DNA of 64,000 nt from Prevotella sp. (GTDB lineage: Bacteria > Bacteroidota > Bacteroidia > Bacteroidales > Bacteroidaceae). Under the pieces are notes generated by a model that made no database searches, was not told where the DNA came from, and worked only from the letters and a program-made list of their open reading frames with translations. The stretch covers positions 1 through 64,000 of the forward strand of contig JALFSW010000021.1 in assembly GCA_022779305.1 (NCBI GenBank), in the 5' to 3' direction. Made by a program: the position numbers and the translations under genes. Shown here piece after piece: positions 20,070-28,820 of this stretch (position 1 is the first letter of the stretch; each line of letters begins with the position of its first letter).

Positions 20070-21020
20070 TTAGGGGTTAATACTACTCGTCAGTTCCTTG
20101 CAAAGCCGTTCATGAGCGTAGCGCATATAGCGATAAATGAGCTGATAAACCACAATTTCTGCCAAAGGGAAAATCCACACGTAGCCCGAGAGACACGAGA
20201 GATAAACCAAGATGGCACGTGAGTTGAATGTAAGGAAATTGGTGAGTGGCATGAGCGGACGACTGCCTTTGACAAACGATTTTTTCAACGTCTCAGGAAC
20301 ATTGTCGATCGTGCCGTAGCGTTGTTTGAGTGTGGCGTGAAACAGCTGAAAAGCAGGCGTTCGGCGTTCCTGACTGCGACAATATTTCATGTAATTCGCA
20401 TGAAACGCTTTGTCCCAAAAAACGTCTTTCTTGCCCCGCAGCGATGCAACAATGGCTTTTTCAGCTTCGTAGCTATCAAGTTCTGATCCCTCTTTCCCTT
20501 TGAGAAAAAAGAGATGGATTTGCCGATAGTAATCACTCAACGAACTTTGCGGTGCATGGCAAAACAATCCTGCAATGGCAACGAGCAACAAACCACCAAC
20601 GCCCCACGACTGATGAATGAAAGGCAGTGGTTCGTTCCATAGTCGGAAGGCGATGGCAAGATAGATGGAAACAAACCATGTGTCGCCAGCAAAACCATCC
20701 AAGCAACGCCCCTTCATAGATTTCTGTCCTGTGAGGCGTGCCAATTGTCCGTCGGCTGAGTCGCAGAAATTTGCCATCATCAATAAAACCACTCCACAGA
20801 GATTGCTCCAAAAGTCGGCAAAGGCAAACATCACACCTGCAGCCACCCCCAAGAAGATGGAGAAAATGGTGATGCTATTGGGATGAATGCCCCACCTCCG
20901 CCCTACGAGCGTGATGACAAGACCAATGGGACGCGTAAACCAAATGTCGAGCCATTCCTCGGTGTCATTAGATTTGAAAGAGGCTTGCAAGAGCGAGCGA
21001 AATGTTTCGTTGTTTGCCAT
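20070..21020 (-). CDS. CDP-alcohol phosphatidyltransferase family protein
   Basis: DSADGQLARLTGQKSMKGRCLDGFAGD matches the CDP-alcohol PT motif. Confidence 0.9.
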   Translation of the reverse strand: MANNETFRSLLQASFKSNDTEEWLDIWFTRPIGLVITLVGRRWGIHPNSITIFSIFLGVAAGVMFAFADFWSNLCGVVLLMMANFCDSADGQLARLTGQKSMKGRCLDGFAGDTWFVSIYLAIAFRLWNEPLPFIHQSWGVGGLLLVAIAGLFCHAPQSSLSDYYRQIHLFFLKGKEGSELDSYEAEKAIVASLRGKKDVFWDKAFHANYMKYCRSQERRTPAFQLFHATLKQRYGTIDNVPETLKKSFVKGSRPLMPLTNFLTFNSRAILVYLSCLSGYVWIFPLAEIVVYQLIYRYMRYAHERLCKELTSSINP

Positions 21021-21047
21021 TTTTATTTATTAAATGTGTTGACACGA

Positions 21048-21884
21048 CTATCCTAATTCATCTTCTTGTGTTGTATCTTGCCTACATTTCTTTTCGGGTG
21101 TGCCGTTTGCCCGCACATAGGCGGCAATGACACCAGCTGCATCTGTTCGGCAGCGTGAAAAACTCGGCCAGTCGTTGAAGTCGATGATGTAGAAATTGCC
21201 CTCCTGTGTGATGATGGCATCACCACCATAGACGGGCGTGCGAGTGAGCATAGAGAGCTGATGGGCAGCTTGTTGCAGCTTTGCAAGATTAAATGCAAAG
21301 TGGTGCGGTCTGCCGTTGATGGTTTCGTCGCCAAACTTTGTTTCGTTATCGTCACCGGGATAGAAGATGCGAAAGAAATCAGTATTGCCCACACCATAGA
21401 ATTTCACGACATCGCCCTCCACATGGGATTGAATAACATAATTGTCTATGCCTTGCCTGCGAAAGAAATCGAGGGCATTTTCGAGCGTTTGGCGGTCGGG
21501 GCAAAAGCGAATGTCGCCTTGCGTTTGCGCACTTTGGTCGGCTCTTTTGAGCCAATAGCCTTGTGTGCCTTCGGCAGGTGGACAAGGGATTTGGTGAATG
21601 CGCATTATGCGTTCCACTTCACTGCGCCTGCATCGCCTTACGCCTTCAGCCGAATTGATGACCACTGCCCCCTCCTCTTCGGCTTTTTGCAGCCAATCGA
21701 GCGTCTGACAATGTCGCCCCATGTTGAGAATAAGATCCACAGATTGAAGCATTGCAGGCTGAAGACATTCTTCCTTGATGATGTCGCCACCCAATTCTTC
21801 GATGACGGCACGGAGAATGGCTTCATCTTTCGCAACAGAATTGGGCGAAAAAATTGCAGCTCGCTGTATGCCAATGATTTTCAT
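21048..21884 (-). CDS. ATP-grasp superfamily protein, 278 aa
   Basis: YVIQSHVEGDVVKFYGVG...GGDAIITQEGNFYIIDFNDWPSF. Confidence 0.75.
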   Translation of the reverse strand: MKIIGIQRAAIFSPNSVAKDEAILRAVIEELGGDIIKEECLQPAMLQSVDLILNMGRHCQTLDWLQKAEEEGAVVINSAEGVRRCRRSEVERIMRIHQIPCPPAEGTQGYWLKRADQSAQTQGDIRFCPDRQTLENALDFFRRQGIDNYVIQSHVEGDVVKFYGVGNTDFFRIFYPGDDNETKFGDETINGRPHHFAFNLAKLQQAAHQLSMLTRTPVYGGDAIITQEGNFYIIDFNDWPSFSRCRTDAAGVIAAYVRANGTPEKKCRQDTTQEDELG

Positions 21885-21894
21885 ATTCTTTCCT

Positions 21895-21962
21895 TATCCC
21901 AAATCGGTCATTAAACCGCCTGAGTTCTTTCTTATTTTATTTTTCAACTTCCCAATCGCTTA
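21895..21962. repeat. partial dispersed palindromic element reaching the stop codon of the nucleotidyltransferase gene
   Basis: tcccaaatcggtcattaaaccgcc...cttcccaatcgctta. Confidence 0.75.
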
Positions 21963-22682
21963 CTTGTTCTCTGAGAGAAACACATCGGCTTTTTGTGCAT
22001 CGGAAGCATGGTCGATGTCGAACACTTTTGTGAAAACAAAACCTCGAACGTTTTGTCCCTCGGCAATGAGTGAACGCTGGAAATTGCGCATACGTTTTTC
22101 ACCTCGCTCAATGCAGTGTGCCAGTGTTGTGAGGGCAGCAGGTGTCAGTCCGTAGATACCAGCGGAAATATGGTTACAATCGTGCGAATTGTCATCATAA
22201 AAACCCGTAATTCTCCCCGCTTCGGTCATACCTACATAAAGCGGTTTTTCGTCATCTATATAGGTGGTTACGCCCATAAACGCATCTGTATCTGTTTGTT
22301 GTTCAAAGGCTTGTGCGTAGGCAGCAAACATTTCTTCATTGAAAATCGTATCCACTGTGGTCAGAATAAAAGGTTCGTCTGCGAGCCACGGACTGAGTGC
22401 ATACAAACTGTGCATCGAACTCTCTGTGGATTTCACTTTGTAGCGCAGCGGAAGCGGTTTTCCGCCTAAGCCATTTTTTTGTAAATCAGCCAAATGTTGC
22501 GCCACCTCTGTCATTTCTTCATTACAGATAACAAGGATTTCTGTTGCACCATTGTTCTGAAAAATTCTCAACAAACGATCGATGAGCCTTTCGCCCTGAA
22601 GCATCAGTAAGGGTTTCGGTGTTTGAATGCCCTCCTTTGCCAATCGTGAACCTTTGCCTGCGGCGATGATTGCATATTTCAT
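21960..22682 (-). CDS. NTP-transferase domain protein (sugar/inositol-phosphate nucleotidyltransferase-like)
   Basis: MKYAIIAAGKGSRLAKEGIQTPKPLL. Confidence 0.85.
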   Translation of the reverse strand: MKYAIIAAGKGSRLAKEGIQTPKPLLMLQGERLIDRLLRIFQNNGATEILVICNEEMTEVAQHLADLQKNGLGGKPLPLRYKVKSTESSMHSLYALSPWLADEPFILTTVDTIFNEEMFAAYAQAFEQQTDTDAFMGVTTYIDDEKPLYVGMTEAGRITGFYDDNSHDCNHISAGIYGLTPAALTTLAHCIERGEKRMRNFQRSLIAEGQNVRGFVFTKVFDIDHASDAQKADVFLSENK

Positions 22683-22702
22683 GTTCCTACTTGCTGCGGA
22701 AA

Positions 22703-23380
22703 TTAAAACTTAGTTAATGCTCGTCCTGTTTTCCAGAGTAACCCTATTGCCCATTTCACGACTACAATCGCCGAAACAATCGCTACCACAGCATCCACCC
22801 ACATAATGTTCCATAACCATGCACAGAGAATGGCAAGGATGGTGCCGAACTTCATCATTACGTCGGCTAAGAGATGCAAGTAGGCGGCTTGAATGTTATA
22901 ATCGGTTTGCTGTTTTTTGTCGCGTATGACAAACACACAAATGGTGTTCGTCGCAAGACCGACAAGGGCAACCAAAAGGGGGGTGGCATAGTGGTGGTCG
23001 TGGTGGGCATGATGATGCGCATCATGGAGAATGCCAAAGCCTTCAAAGATGATCACCACGGCAAGCAACAAGAGTAAAACACCGCTTGTGAACGCTGCGA
23101 GTTGCAGAATTTTGTCGCTATCGTAAGCGTTATTGGGTTTGCCTTCAAGGCGTCTGACAAATACATAAGCCAACCAATTCAATCCGATGACCAGCACATG
23201 CGAACCAAGATGTATGCCATCGGCAACAAGTGCCATAGAGTGGGAAAACGTTCCGACTATCACTTCTGCCATCATCACGGCCAATGTGAAAATCAGCACG
23301 AAAGCGATACGCCGTTCTTTTAGGGTGTGCTTGCTATTGTTGGAGATTAAAATTTTTGGTTTCATGCGTTTCCTTAACAT
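22703..23380 (-). CDS. cation diffusion facilitator (CDF) transporter
   Basis: SHSMALVADGIHLGSHVLVIG; His-rich HDAHHHAHHDHH loop; AAYLHLLADVMM. Confidence 0.85.
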   Translation of the reverse strand: MLRKRMKPKILISNNSKHTLKERRIAFVLIFTLAVMMAEVIVGTFSHSMALVADGIHLGSHVLVIGLNWLAYVFVRRLEGKPNNAYDSDKILQLAAFTSGVLLLLLAVVIIFEGFGILHDAHHHAHHDHHYATPLLVALVGLATNTICVFVIRDKKQQTDYNIQAAYLHLLADVMMKFGTILAILCAWLWNIMWVDAVVAIVSAIVVVKWAIGLLWKTGRALTKF

Positions 23381-23381
23381 C

Positions 23382-24191
23382 TTATCCCAAATTCTCTATC
23401 AAACCAAAATGTTGCAGAGCATTGCGTATGCCATCCTCGTCTACCGATGTGGTAACATAATCGGCATGTGTTTTCACATTTGGCATTGCGTTGCCCATTG
23501 CCACACCAACACCTGCCGTGGAAAGCATCGTCATGTCATTGCCACCATCGCCAAACGCCATGGTTTCCTCGGGACGCAACCCCAAATGCTCAACCATGCG
23601 CAGGAGCGTTGCACCCTTGTCGGCACCGCGAACGGTGAGGTCGGTAAACCCTGCATGCCATCGCGCACCGACACAATCGGGCATCTGTGCCAAAATAGCC
23701 GCTTCGTCCTCAGCAGAGAAGAAAGGTGTCATTTGGAAAATGTCGCCTTTGAGCACGTCATCGATAGGTGTCGAGAAGTCTACCCCACTCACACCAATTT
23801 CATCGATGAAAATATCTGTAAAGACTTGTTTTTCATTGAAAAGTGCCACACGCTTCTTGCCACAAACCAACACACAATAGTCTTTTCGGACAGCATCCGA
23901 GAGTAATGTCTCCACATTGGAAGTGGGGATGGGCATTTGCAACACATCTTGTTCGCCCACACAACAATAGGCACCATTGAAAGCCAAATAACCATCCACC
24001 AAATGGGCTATCTCACCCAAATTATTGATCAATGCCAATGGGCGTCCCGTGGCGATATAAATTTGCAGTCCATTCGCCTTGGCAGCTGTGAGTGCATCAA
24101 TGGTCGACGCTGGGATTTTATGGGTTTTAAAGGAAACGAGCGTTCCGTCTATATCGAAAAATAATGCTTTGATACTCATAAGTTTGTCCAT
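23382..24191 (-). CDS. Cof-type HAD hydrolase
   Basis: ALFFDIDGTLVSF; MAFGDGGNDMTMLSTAGVGVAMGNA. Confidence 0.9.
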   Translation of the reverse strand: MDKLMSIKALFFDIDGTLVSFKTHKIPASTIDALTAAKANGLQIYIATGRPLALINNLGEIAHLVDGYLAFNGAYCCVGEQDVLQMPIPTSNVETLLSDAVRKDYCVLVCGKKRVALFNEKQVFTDIFIDEIGVSGVDFSTPIDDVLKGDIFQMTPFFSAEDEAAILAQMPDCVGARWHAGFTDLTVRGADKGATLLRMVEHLGLRPEETMAFGDGGNDMTMLSTAGVGVAMGNAMPNVKTHADYVTTSVDEDGIRNALQHFGLIENLG

Positions 24192-24267
24192 TTCTTGTTA
24201 CTATTTTGCTATTTCTTGGAAATGCTACTTTTCTTTTGTCGCAACGAACCATTGCGCTGTCTGCCAT

Positions 24268-24508
24268 TTAACCCAAATCGGTCATTAGACCGTGAGGGTT
24301 TTCTTTTTATCTTATTTATTTTTATTCACTTCCCAACCGCTTGCATCTGCTTGTCGGCATCTTCTTCATCGTTTCCTCTGGAAGTAGCCCGCTACATCTG
24401 CGAGAAAACGCTAAACAAACTACACTGACAAGCAGATACAATCAGGTTGACCTCTAATGACCGACTTGGGTTTAACCCCTCACGGTCTAATGACCGATTT
24501 GGGTTTAA
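24268..24508. repeat. compound dispersed palindromic element (full element plus extra right end)
   Basis: ttaacccaaatcggtcattagaccgtgagggttttctttttatc...ctctaatgaccgacttgggtttaacccctcacggtctaatgaccgatttgggttt. Confidence 0.85.
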
Positions 24509-24605
24509 TGATGAATGAAAGACCACAAAGTTACAATTTTTCACCGAAACAAAGAAAGGAAAACAAAAAAAAACAAGTAAATGCAAAATTTCTTATCGAA
24601 AAATT

Positions 24606-24636
24606 TTTGGTAAACCAAAATAAAATCTTACATTTG
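24606..24636 (+). promoter_or_regulatory. TTTG-N19-TACATTTG promoter for the C10 protease
   Basis: Exact motif, ~100-nt leader before ATG. Confidence 0.7.
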
Positions 24637-24735
24637 CAGACGTATGTACTGAAAACCTAAACAACTCGGGGGCAATGACCAGCTCCACAACAAGTTAAAG
24701 ATTAGCTTTTACGCAACTTAATATAATGAAATGAC

Positions 24736-27627
24736 ATGAATAAAATTTTCAAACTATTGCTCTTAATGGCATTGATGACCCTCCCAACATGGGCTGAAAA
24801 GGTGTCGAAAACGCAAGCGCAACAGATTGCTGAAAACTTTCTTACCCAAAAGGGACAAAGAAAGGCTAAGGTTTTGCTTGCCCAAATTCCACATGCGGCT
24901 CTTCGCATTCCGCTAAATGGCAACGATGCACAAGCTCCGTTCTATATATATAATGTGGAGAATGAGGGCGGATTTGTAATCGTAGCAGGCGATGATGCCA
25001 TCGGAACAACCATCCTTGGCTATGGCGACAAAGGAGCGTTTCAGTTTGAAAATGCACCCGAAAACGTAAAAGCCGTTTTGGGGATGTTTGCACGTGCTGT
25101 GAACAATGCCAGCAAACGAAAAACACCTCATCGTGCGACCGATGCTGTTCCTTCAAAAGGCAACGTAGTGGTAGCCCCACTTTTGGGCGACATTCTTTGG
25201 GGACAAGATGCACCGTTTAATCTTCAAATGCCTACCTACACTGCCGAAGGAGCAACAAAGCATTACTACGTGGGATGTGTCGCTACGGCAATGGCACAAA
25301 TCATGCGCTATCATCAATATCCAGCTGTGGGAACAGGGGAAAAAACTTATACAGCAAACATTGGTAAATCGCTGACCGTCAATTACGGAGCAACCACCTA
25401 TGATTGGACAAAAATGCCAGCAGCTCCAGCGAAAGACAATGCCAATGAGGAAGAAAACAACCAACTTTCCACCCTCAGTTATCATGCTGCCGTGGCTGTG
25501 AACATGGAGTTTGCACCCAATGGAAGCGGAGCATATTCGCAGTTTGTTGTTGATGCCATGACAAATTATTTCGGCTACGACAAGGGTATGTCTTATCGTG
25601 TGCGCGACTATTACAATACAAATGAATGGCTCGCCCTCATCAAAGAGGAACTCGACGCACGCCGCCCAGTTTTTTATAGTGCATCCAACGAAGACGGATT
25701 GGGCGGACACGCATTCGTATGCGATGGTTATGACGACCAAAACTATGTGCACATCAATTGGGGATGGTACGGCAGAAGCAATGGCTTCTTCTTCATCAAT
25801 GCCCTCAACCCCGACGACCTTGGAATCGGTGCAAATGGCGGTGGCTATAACCTCAACCAAGAAATCATCACGGGCATACAACCCCGACAAACAACCGAAA
25901 ACAAGCCAGAAACACCCGTCTACTGCAAAACAAGATTGGTTATCAACCAGTTCGCCGATGGACTCATCGATGCAATTACTTTCGTCGAAAGCCACTCTGC
26001 AACAGCATTCAAAGGAAAAGTAGCCCTCGTGCTAACCGATCAAAATAATCAAATCCTTGCTCAACTTCAAGACGCCGAACTCTCACTCAATGCCGTGAGC
26101 CTCAAGGGCGGAAAAATACTCATTGACGCAAAATACTTCAAAATCCAACGTGTAACAAACAGCGTGTCGGGTGTTGCCGATGGTGATAACTACAAGCTCT
26201 TGCTTGCTTATCAAGAGGAAGGCGAAAACGATTGGCACATCCTGCGCACCACCCACAACCTCCCCAATTACAGCATTGCAACTGTTGTGAATGGAAAAAT
26301 CACAAAAGTGGTACTACATACACCAACGCCCGATGTAACCTTGTTGGAGAAAATCACCACCGATGGCAAACTCTACGCAAAGGGCAGTGCGAAATTCAAG
26401 CTCCACGTGCGCAACAATACACCCGATGCCTATCTTAACTATGTGCGTTTGCTCTTCACATCAGTAGATGACCCAAGCCAACAATACACACTCATCGAGC
26501 CAAACGAAGGCTTGCAACAGGTCTATGACAATAGCGAGAAAACCATCTATTTGCTCATTGACCTTCCACAAGACATGCCCGCTGGACGCTATAAAGTAAC
26601 GGCTTTTGAAAAAGGACACGAGAGCCATCCATTCAACGAGAGCGAAGTGGGTGAAACGATTTTGGAAGTGGCAGAGGAAGCAACCACACCAATCATTCGC
26701 CAGATAGGCAACTTCAGTTGGATTGGTGCGGTGAGCAAGACGCAAGAAGTGAAACAAGGTGAGTTTTTGCTCCTCGTTCAACCTATCCGAAACTACGGAT
26801 TAGAAGGAGAAATTGGCATTCTCACCCGTATGCAAGACGTGGACAACCCCGACAAAATCTATTCTTTCTTGCAAGTAAACCACACGCTCAAACGCCGCGA
26901 AGTGAAGAGCCTTCAATACTATCGTCGCACCGATTTACCACCCGGTAACTATCGCGTGATGAGCTACTACGTGGTGGATGGCAACGAAATCCCTGTTGAA
27001 GGCGAAGCTGAAGAGTGCATCATCGAAGTGAAACCCAATAGTAGTCTGACACTCAAAGCCAATGAATTCGTCTTCCCCGCACGCCTTGAGCAAGGTAAAC
27101 GCTACGACAATCTTAAAGTAACGTTCTCTGCCGAACAGAAAACCAGCGGCATGCTCTACATTCGCATCCGTCAGCTCACCAACACAGGTGGCGAGATGGT
27201 AACCATGAAAGGCATTACAATTCCCGCAGGTGGCACCTACGAATTGCCATTCTACTATCGTCCGAAAGCCGACTTAAAAGACGGAAAATACATCGTCTTC
27301 CTCGAGTTTAAGCCATCGGGATCAAAAGAAACGGTGAGCGTATTGGGCGATAATACCAAAGAAGTGGTAGTGGGTGTGCTTTCAAACATCGACAATCTGC
27401 CTACCGATGCAACGACAGATGGCAAAATGACCATTGAGGACAACTGCATCATTTTTGCAAACCCAGAAAAAGTACGCTCAATAGAGGTCTATACCCTCAC
27501 GGGCGTGAAAGTATACCAGAAAGCGAACATAAGCAATAGAGAAGCATTGCCGTTAGCGAACGGCGCATATATAGTATATGCAAATACGACTGATAATATC
27601 TACATCAAAAAGGTTGTATTACAATAG
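24736..27627 (+). CDS. C10 (streptopain) family cysteine protease with C-terminal sorting-like domain, 963 aa
   Basis: YVGCVATAMAQIMRYHQYP (Cys), GGHAFVCDGYDDQNYVHINWGW (His); C-terminal VYTLTGVKVYQK...LANGAYIVYANT. Confidence 0.9.
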   Translation: MNKIFKLLLLMALMTLPTWAEKVSKTQAQQIAENFLTQKGQRKAKVLLAQIPHAALRIPLNGNDAQAPFYIYNVENEGGFVIVAGDDAIGTTILGYGDKGAFQFENAPENVKAVLGMFARAVNNASKRKTPHRATDAVPSKGNVVVAPLLGDILWGQDAPFNLQMPTYTAEGATKHYYVGCVATAMAQIMRYHQYPAVGTGEKTYTANIGKSLTVNYGATTYDWTKMPAAPAKDNANEEENNQLSTLSYHAAVAVNMEFAPNGSGAYSQFVVDAMTNYFGYDKGMSYRVRDYYNTNEWLALIKEELDARRPVFYSASNEDGLGGHAFVCDGYDDQNYVHINWGWYGRSNGFFFINALNPDDLGIGANGGGYNLNQEIITGIQPRQTTENKPETPVYCKTRLVINQFADGLIDAITFVESHSATAFKGKVALVLTDQNNQILAQLQDAELSLNAVSLKGGKILIDAKYFKIQRVTNSVSGVADGDNYKLLLAYQEEGENDWHILRTTHNLPNYSIATVVNGKITKVVLHTPTPDVTLLEKITTDGKLYAKGSAKFKLHVRNNTPDAYLNYVRLLFTSVDDPSQQYTLIEPNEGLQQVYDNSEKTIYLLIDLPQDMPAGRYKVTAFEKGHESHPFNESEVGETILEVAEEATTPIIRQIGNFSWIGAVSKTQEVKQGEFLLLVQPIRNYGLEGEIGILTRMQDVDNPDKIYSFLQVNHTLKRREVKSLQYYRRTDLPPGNYRVMSYYVVDGNEIPVEGEAEECIIEVKPNSSLTLKANEFVFPARLEQGKRYDNLKVTFSAEQKTSGMLYIRIRQLTNTGGEMVTMKGITIPAGGTYELPFYYRPKADLKDGKYIVFLEFKPSGSKETVSVLGDNTKEVVVGVLSNIDNLPTDATTDGKMTIEDNCIIFANPEKVRSIEVYTLTGVKVYQKANISNREALPLANGAYIVYANTTDNIYIKKVVLQ

Positions 27628-27646
27628 CGATAACTATGTGTAGATG

Positions 27647-27677
27647 GTGGGGCTGAGTCTTGATGACTTGGTCCCAC
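27647..27677 (+). terminator. terminator-like hairpin after the C10 protease
   Basis: GTGGGGCTGAGTCttgatGACTTGGTCCCAC then tctttattt. Confidence 0.65.
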
Positions 27678-27694
27678 TCTTTATTTATCCCAAA

Positions 27695-28621
27695 TCACAA
27701 TTTTATGCCATGTTCCACAATTCTTTCAAAAAGCATTCCTTCGGGCATAAATTGTTTCAAGGTGTCGGTTATTGTATTCAACATACGCTGGCGAATGTAG
27801 TCCTCTCTGATATAGAGAGAAATTTGTCTTTGCGAACGATAGTCGCCATCAATACGTCGCACGTTTTTTCGTTGCTTGTCTGACAGGAAAGAGAGGTGCA
27901 TTTCTGGAATGATGGTAAAACCGCCATTTTCGTCTACTATGCGCACCAATGTCGTAATACTACCTGCCTCATAAATATGTTTTCCTATGCTTCGACTCTT
28001 ACAGAATGAGAAAGCACTGTCGCGAAGACATTGTGCATCTTTCATGATCCACATATTCTCGTGTTCTAAATTCTCTGGCTTAAATACTGGTAACTTACGC
28101 CAACAGCTTTCTGCAAGATAAACCATGAATTTCTCTGTATAGAGCGGAATTTCAAGCATACCATCACATACATTTCCTGAAATTGCAATTCCTGCATCCA
28201 ATTCGCCCTTTTCGAGTGCGTTCAACATAAAGTCTGCCTTCATCTCTTGAATAGAGAGGTCTACGGACGGGAATGACATGCGATAATATTTAATGAATTG
28301 GGGTAAAATGTATGGCGCAATAGTAGGACCAACCGATAGAGCAAACTTTCCATTAATCTGACCTTTTTCCTCAGATAATATTTCACCAATACGACCTATT
28401 TCCTGCAAAGTTCTTTCCGCCTGATGGATAATTTTTTCACCGATGGCTGTCGGAGTGACTAATTTATTAGAGCGTTCAAAAATTCTGATGTCAAGTTCTT
28501 CTTCTAATTTTTGCAGCATAGCGCTTAATGTTGGCTGTGAAACATTACACGCTTTAGCCGCTTTCGCAAAATTACGAAAGCGGTTCACTGCAACGACATA
28601 TTTAAGTTGTTGTAAATTCAT
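27695..28621 (-). CDS. oxyR: LysR-family regulator, OxyR-type
   Basis: MNLQQLKYVVAVNRFRNFAKAAKACNVSQPTLSAMLQKLEEELDIRIFERS. Confidence 0.85.
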   Translation of the reverse strand: MNLQQLKYVVAVNRFRNFAKAAKACNVSQPTLSAMLQKLEEELDIRIFERSNKLVTPTAIGEKIIHQAERTLQEIGRIGEILSEEKGQINGKFALSVGPTIAPYILPQFIKYYRMSFPSVDLSIQEMKADFMLNALEKGELDAGIAISGNVCDGMLEIPLYTEKFMVYLAESCWRKLPVFKPENLEHENMWIMKDAQCLRDSAFSFCKSRSIGKHIYEAGSITTLVRIVDENGGFTIIPEMHLSFLSDKQRKNVRRIDGDYRSQRQISLYIREDYIRQRMLNTITDTLKQFMPEGMLFERIVEHGIKL

Positions 28622-28646
28622 ATTTTCTTATATACTTCTCGCAGAT

Positions 28647-28820
28647 TTAACCCCCAATTGATCATTAGACCGTTAGCGTTTTCTTCACTTCCCAACGACT
28701 TACAGTTGCTTCAGCGTTTTCTCTTGAAGTAGCCTGCTACATCTGCAAAAAAACGCTGAACAATCTGCACAGACAATCAGGTGCAGTCCCTTTGGGCTCT
28801 AATGACTGAATTGGGTTAAA
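28647..28820. repeat. full dispersed palindromic element
   Basis: tttaacccccaattgatcattagaccgttagcg...tctaatgactgaattgggttaaa; its right end contains the stop codon of the next gene. Confidence 0.85.
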
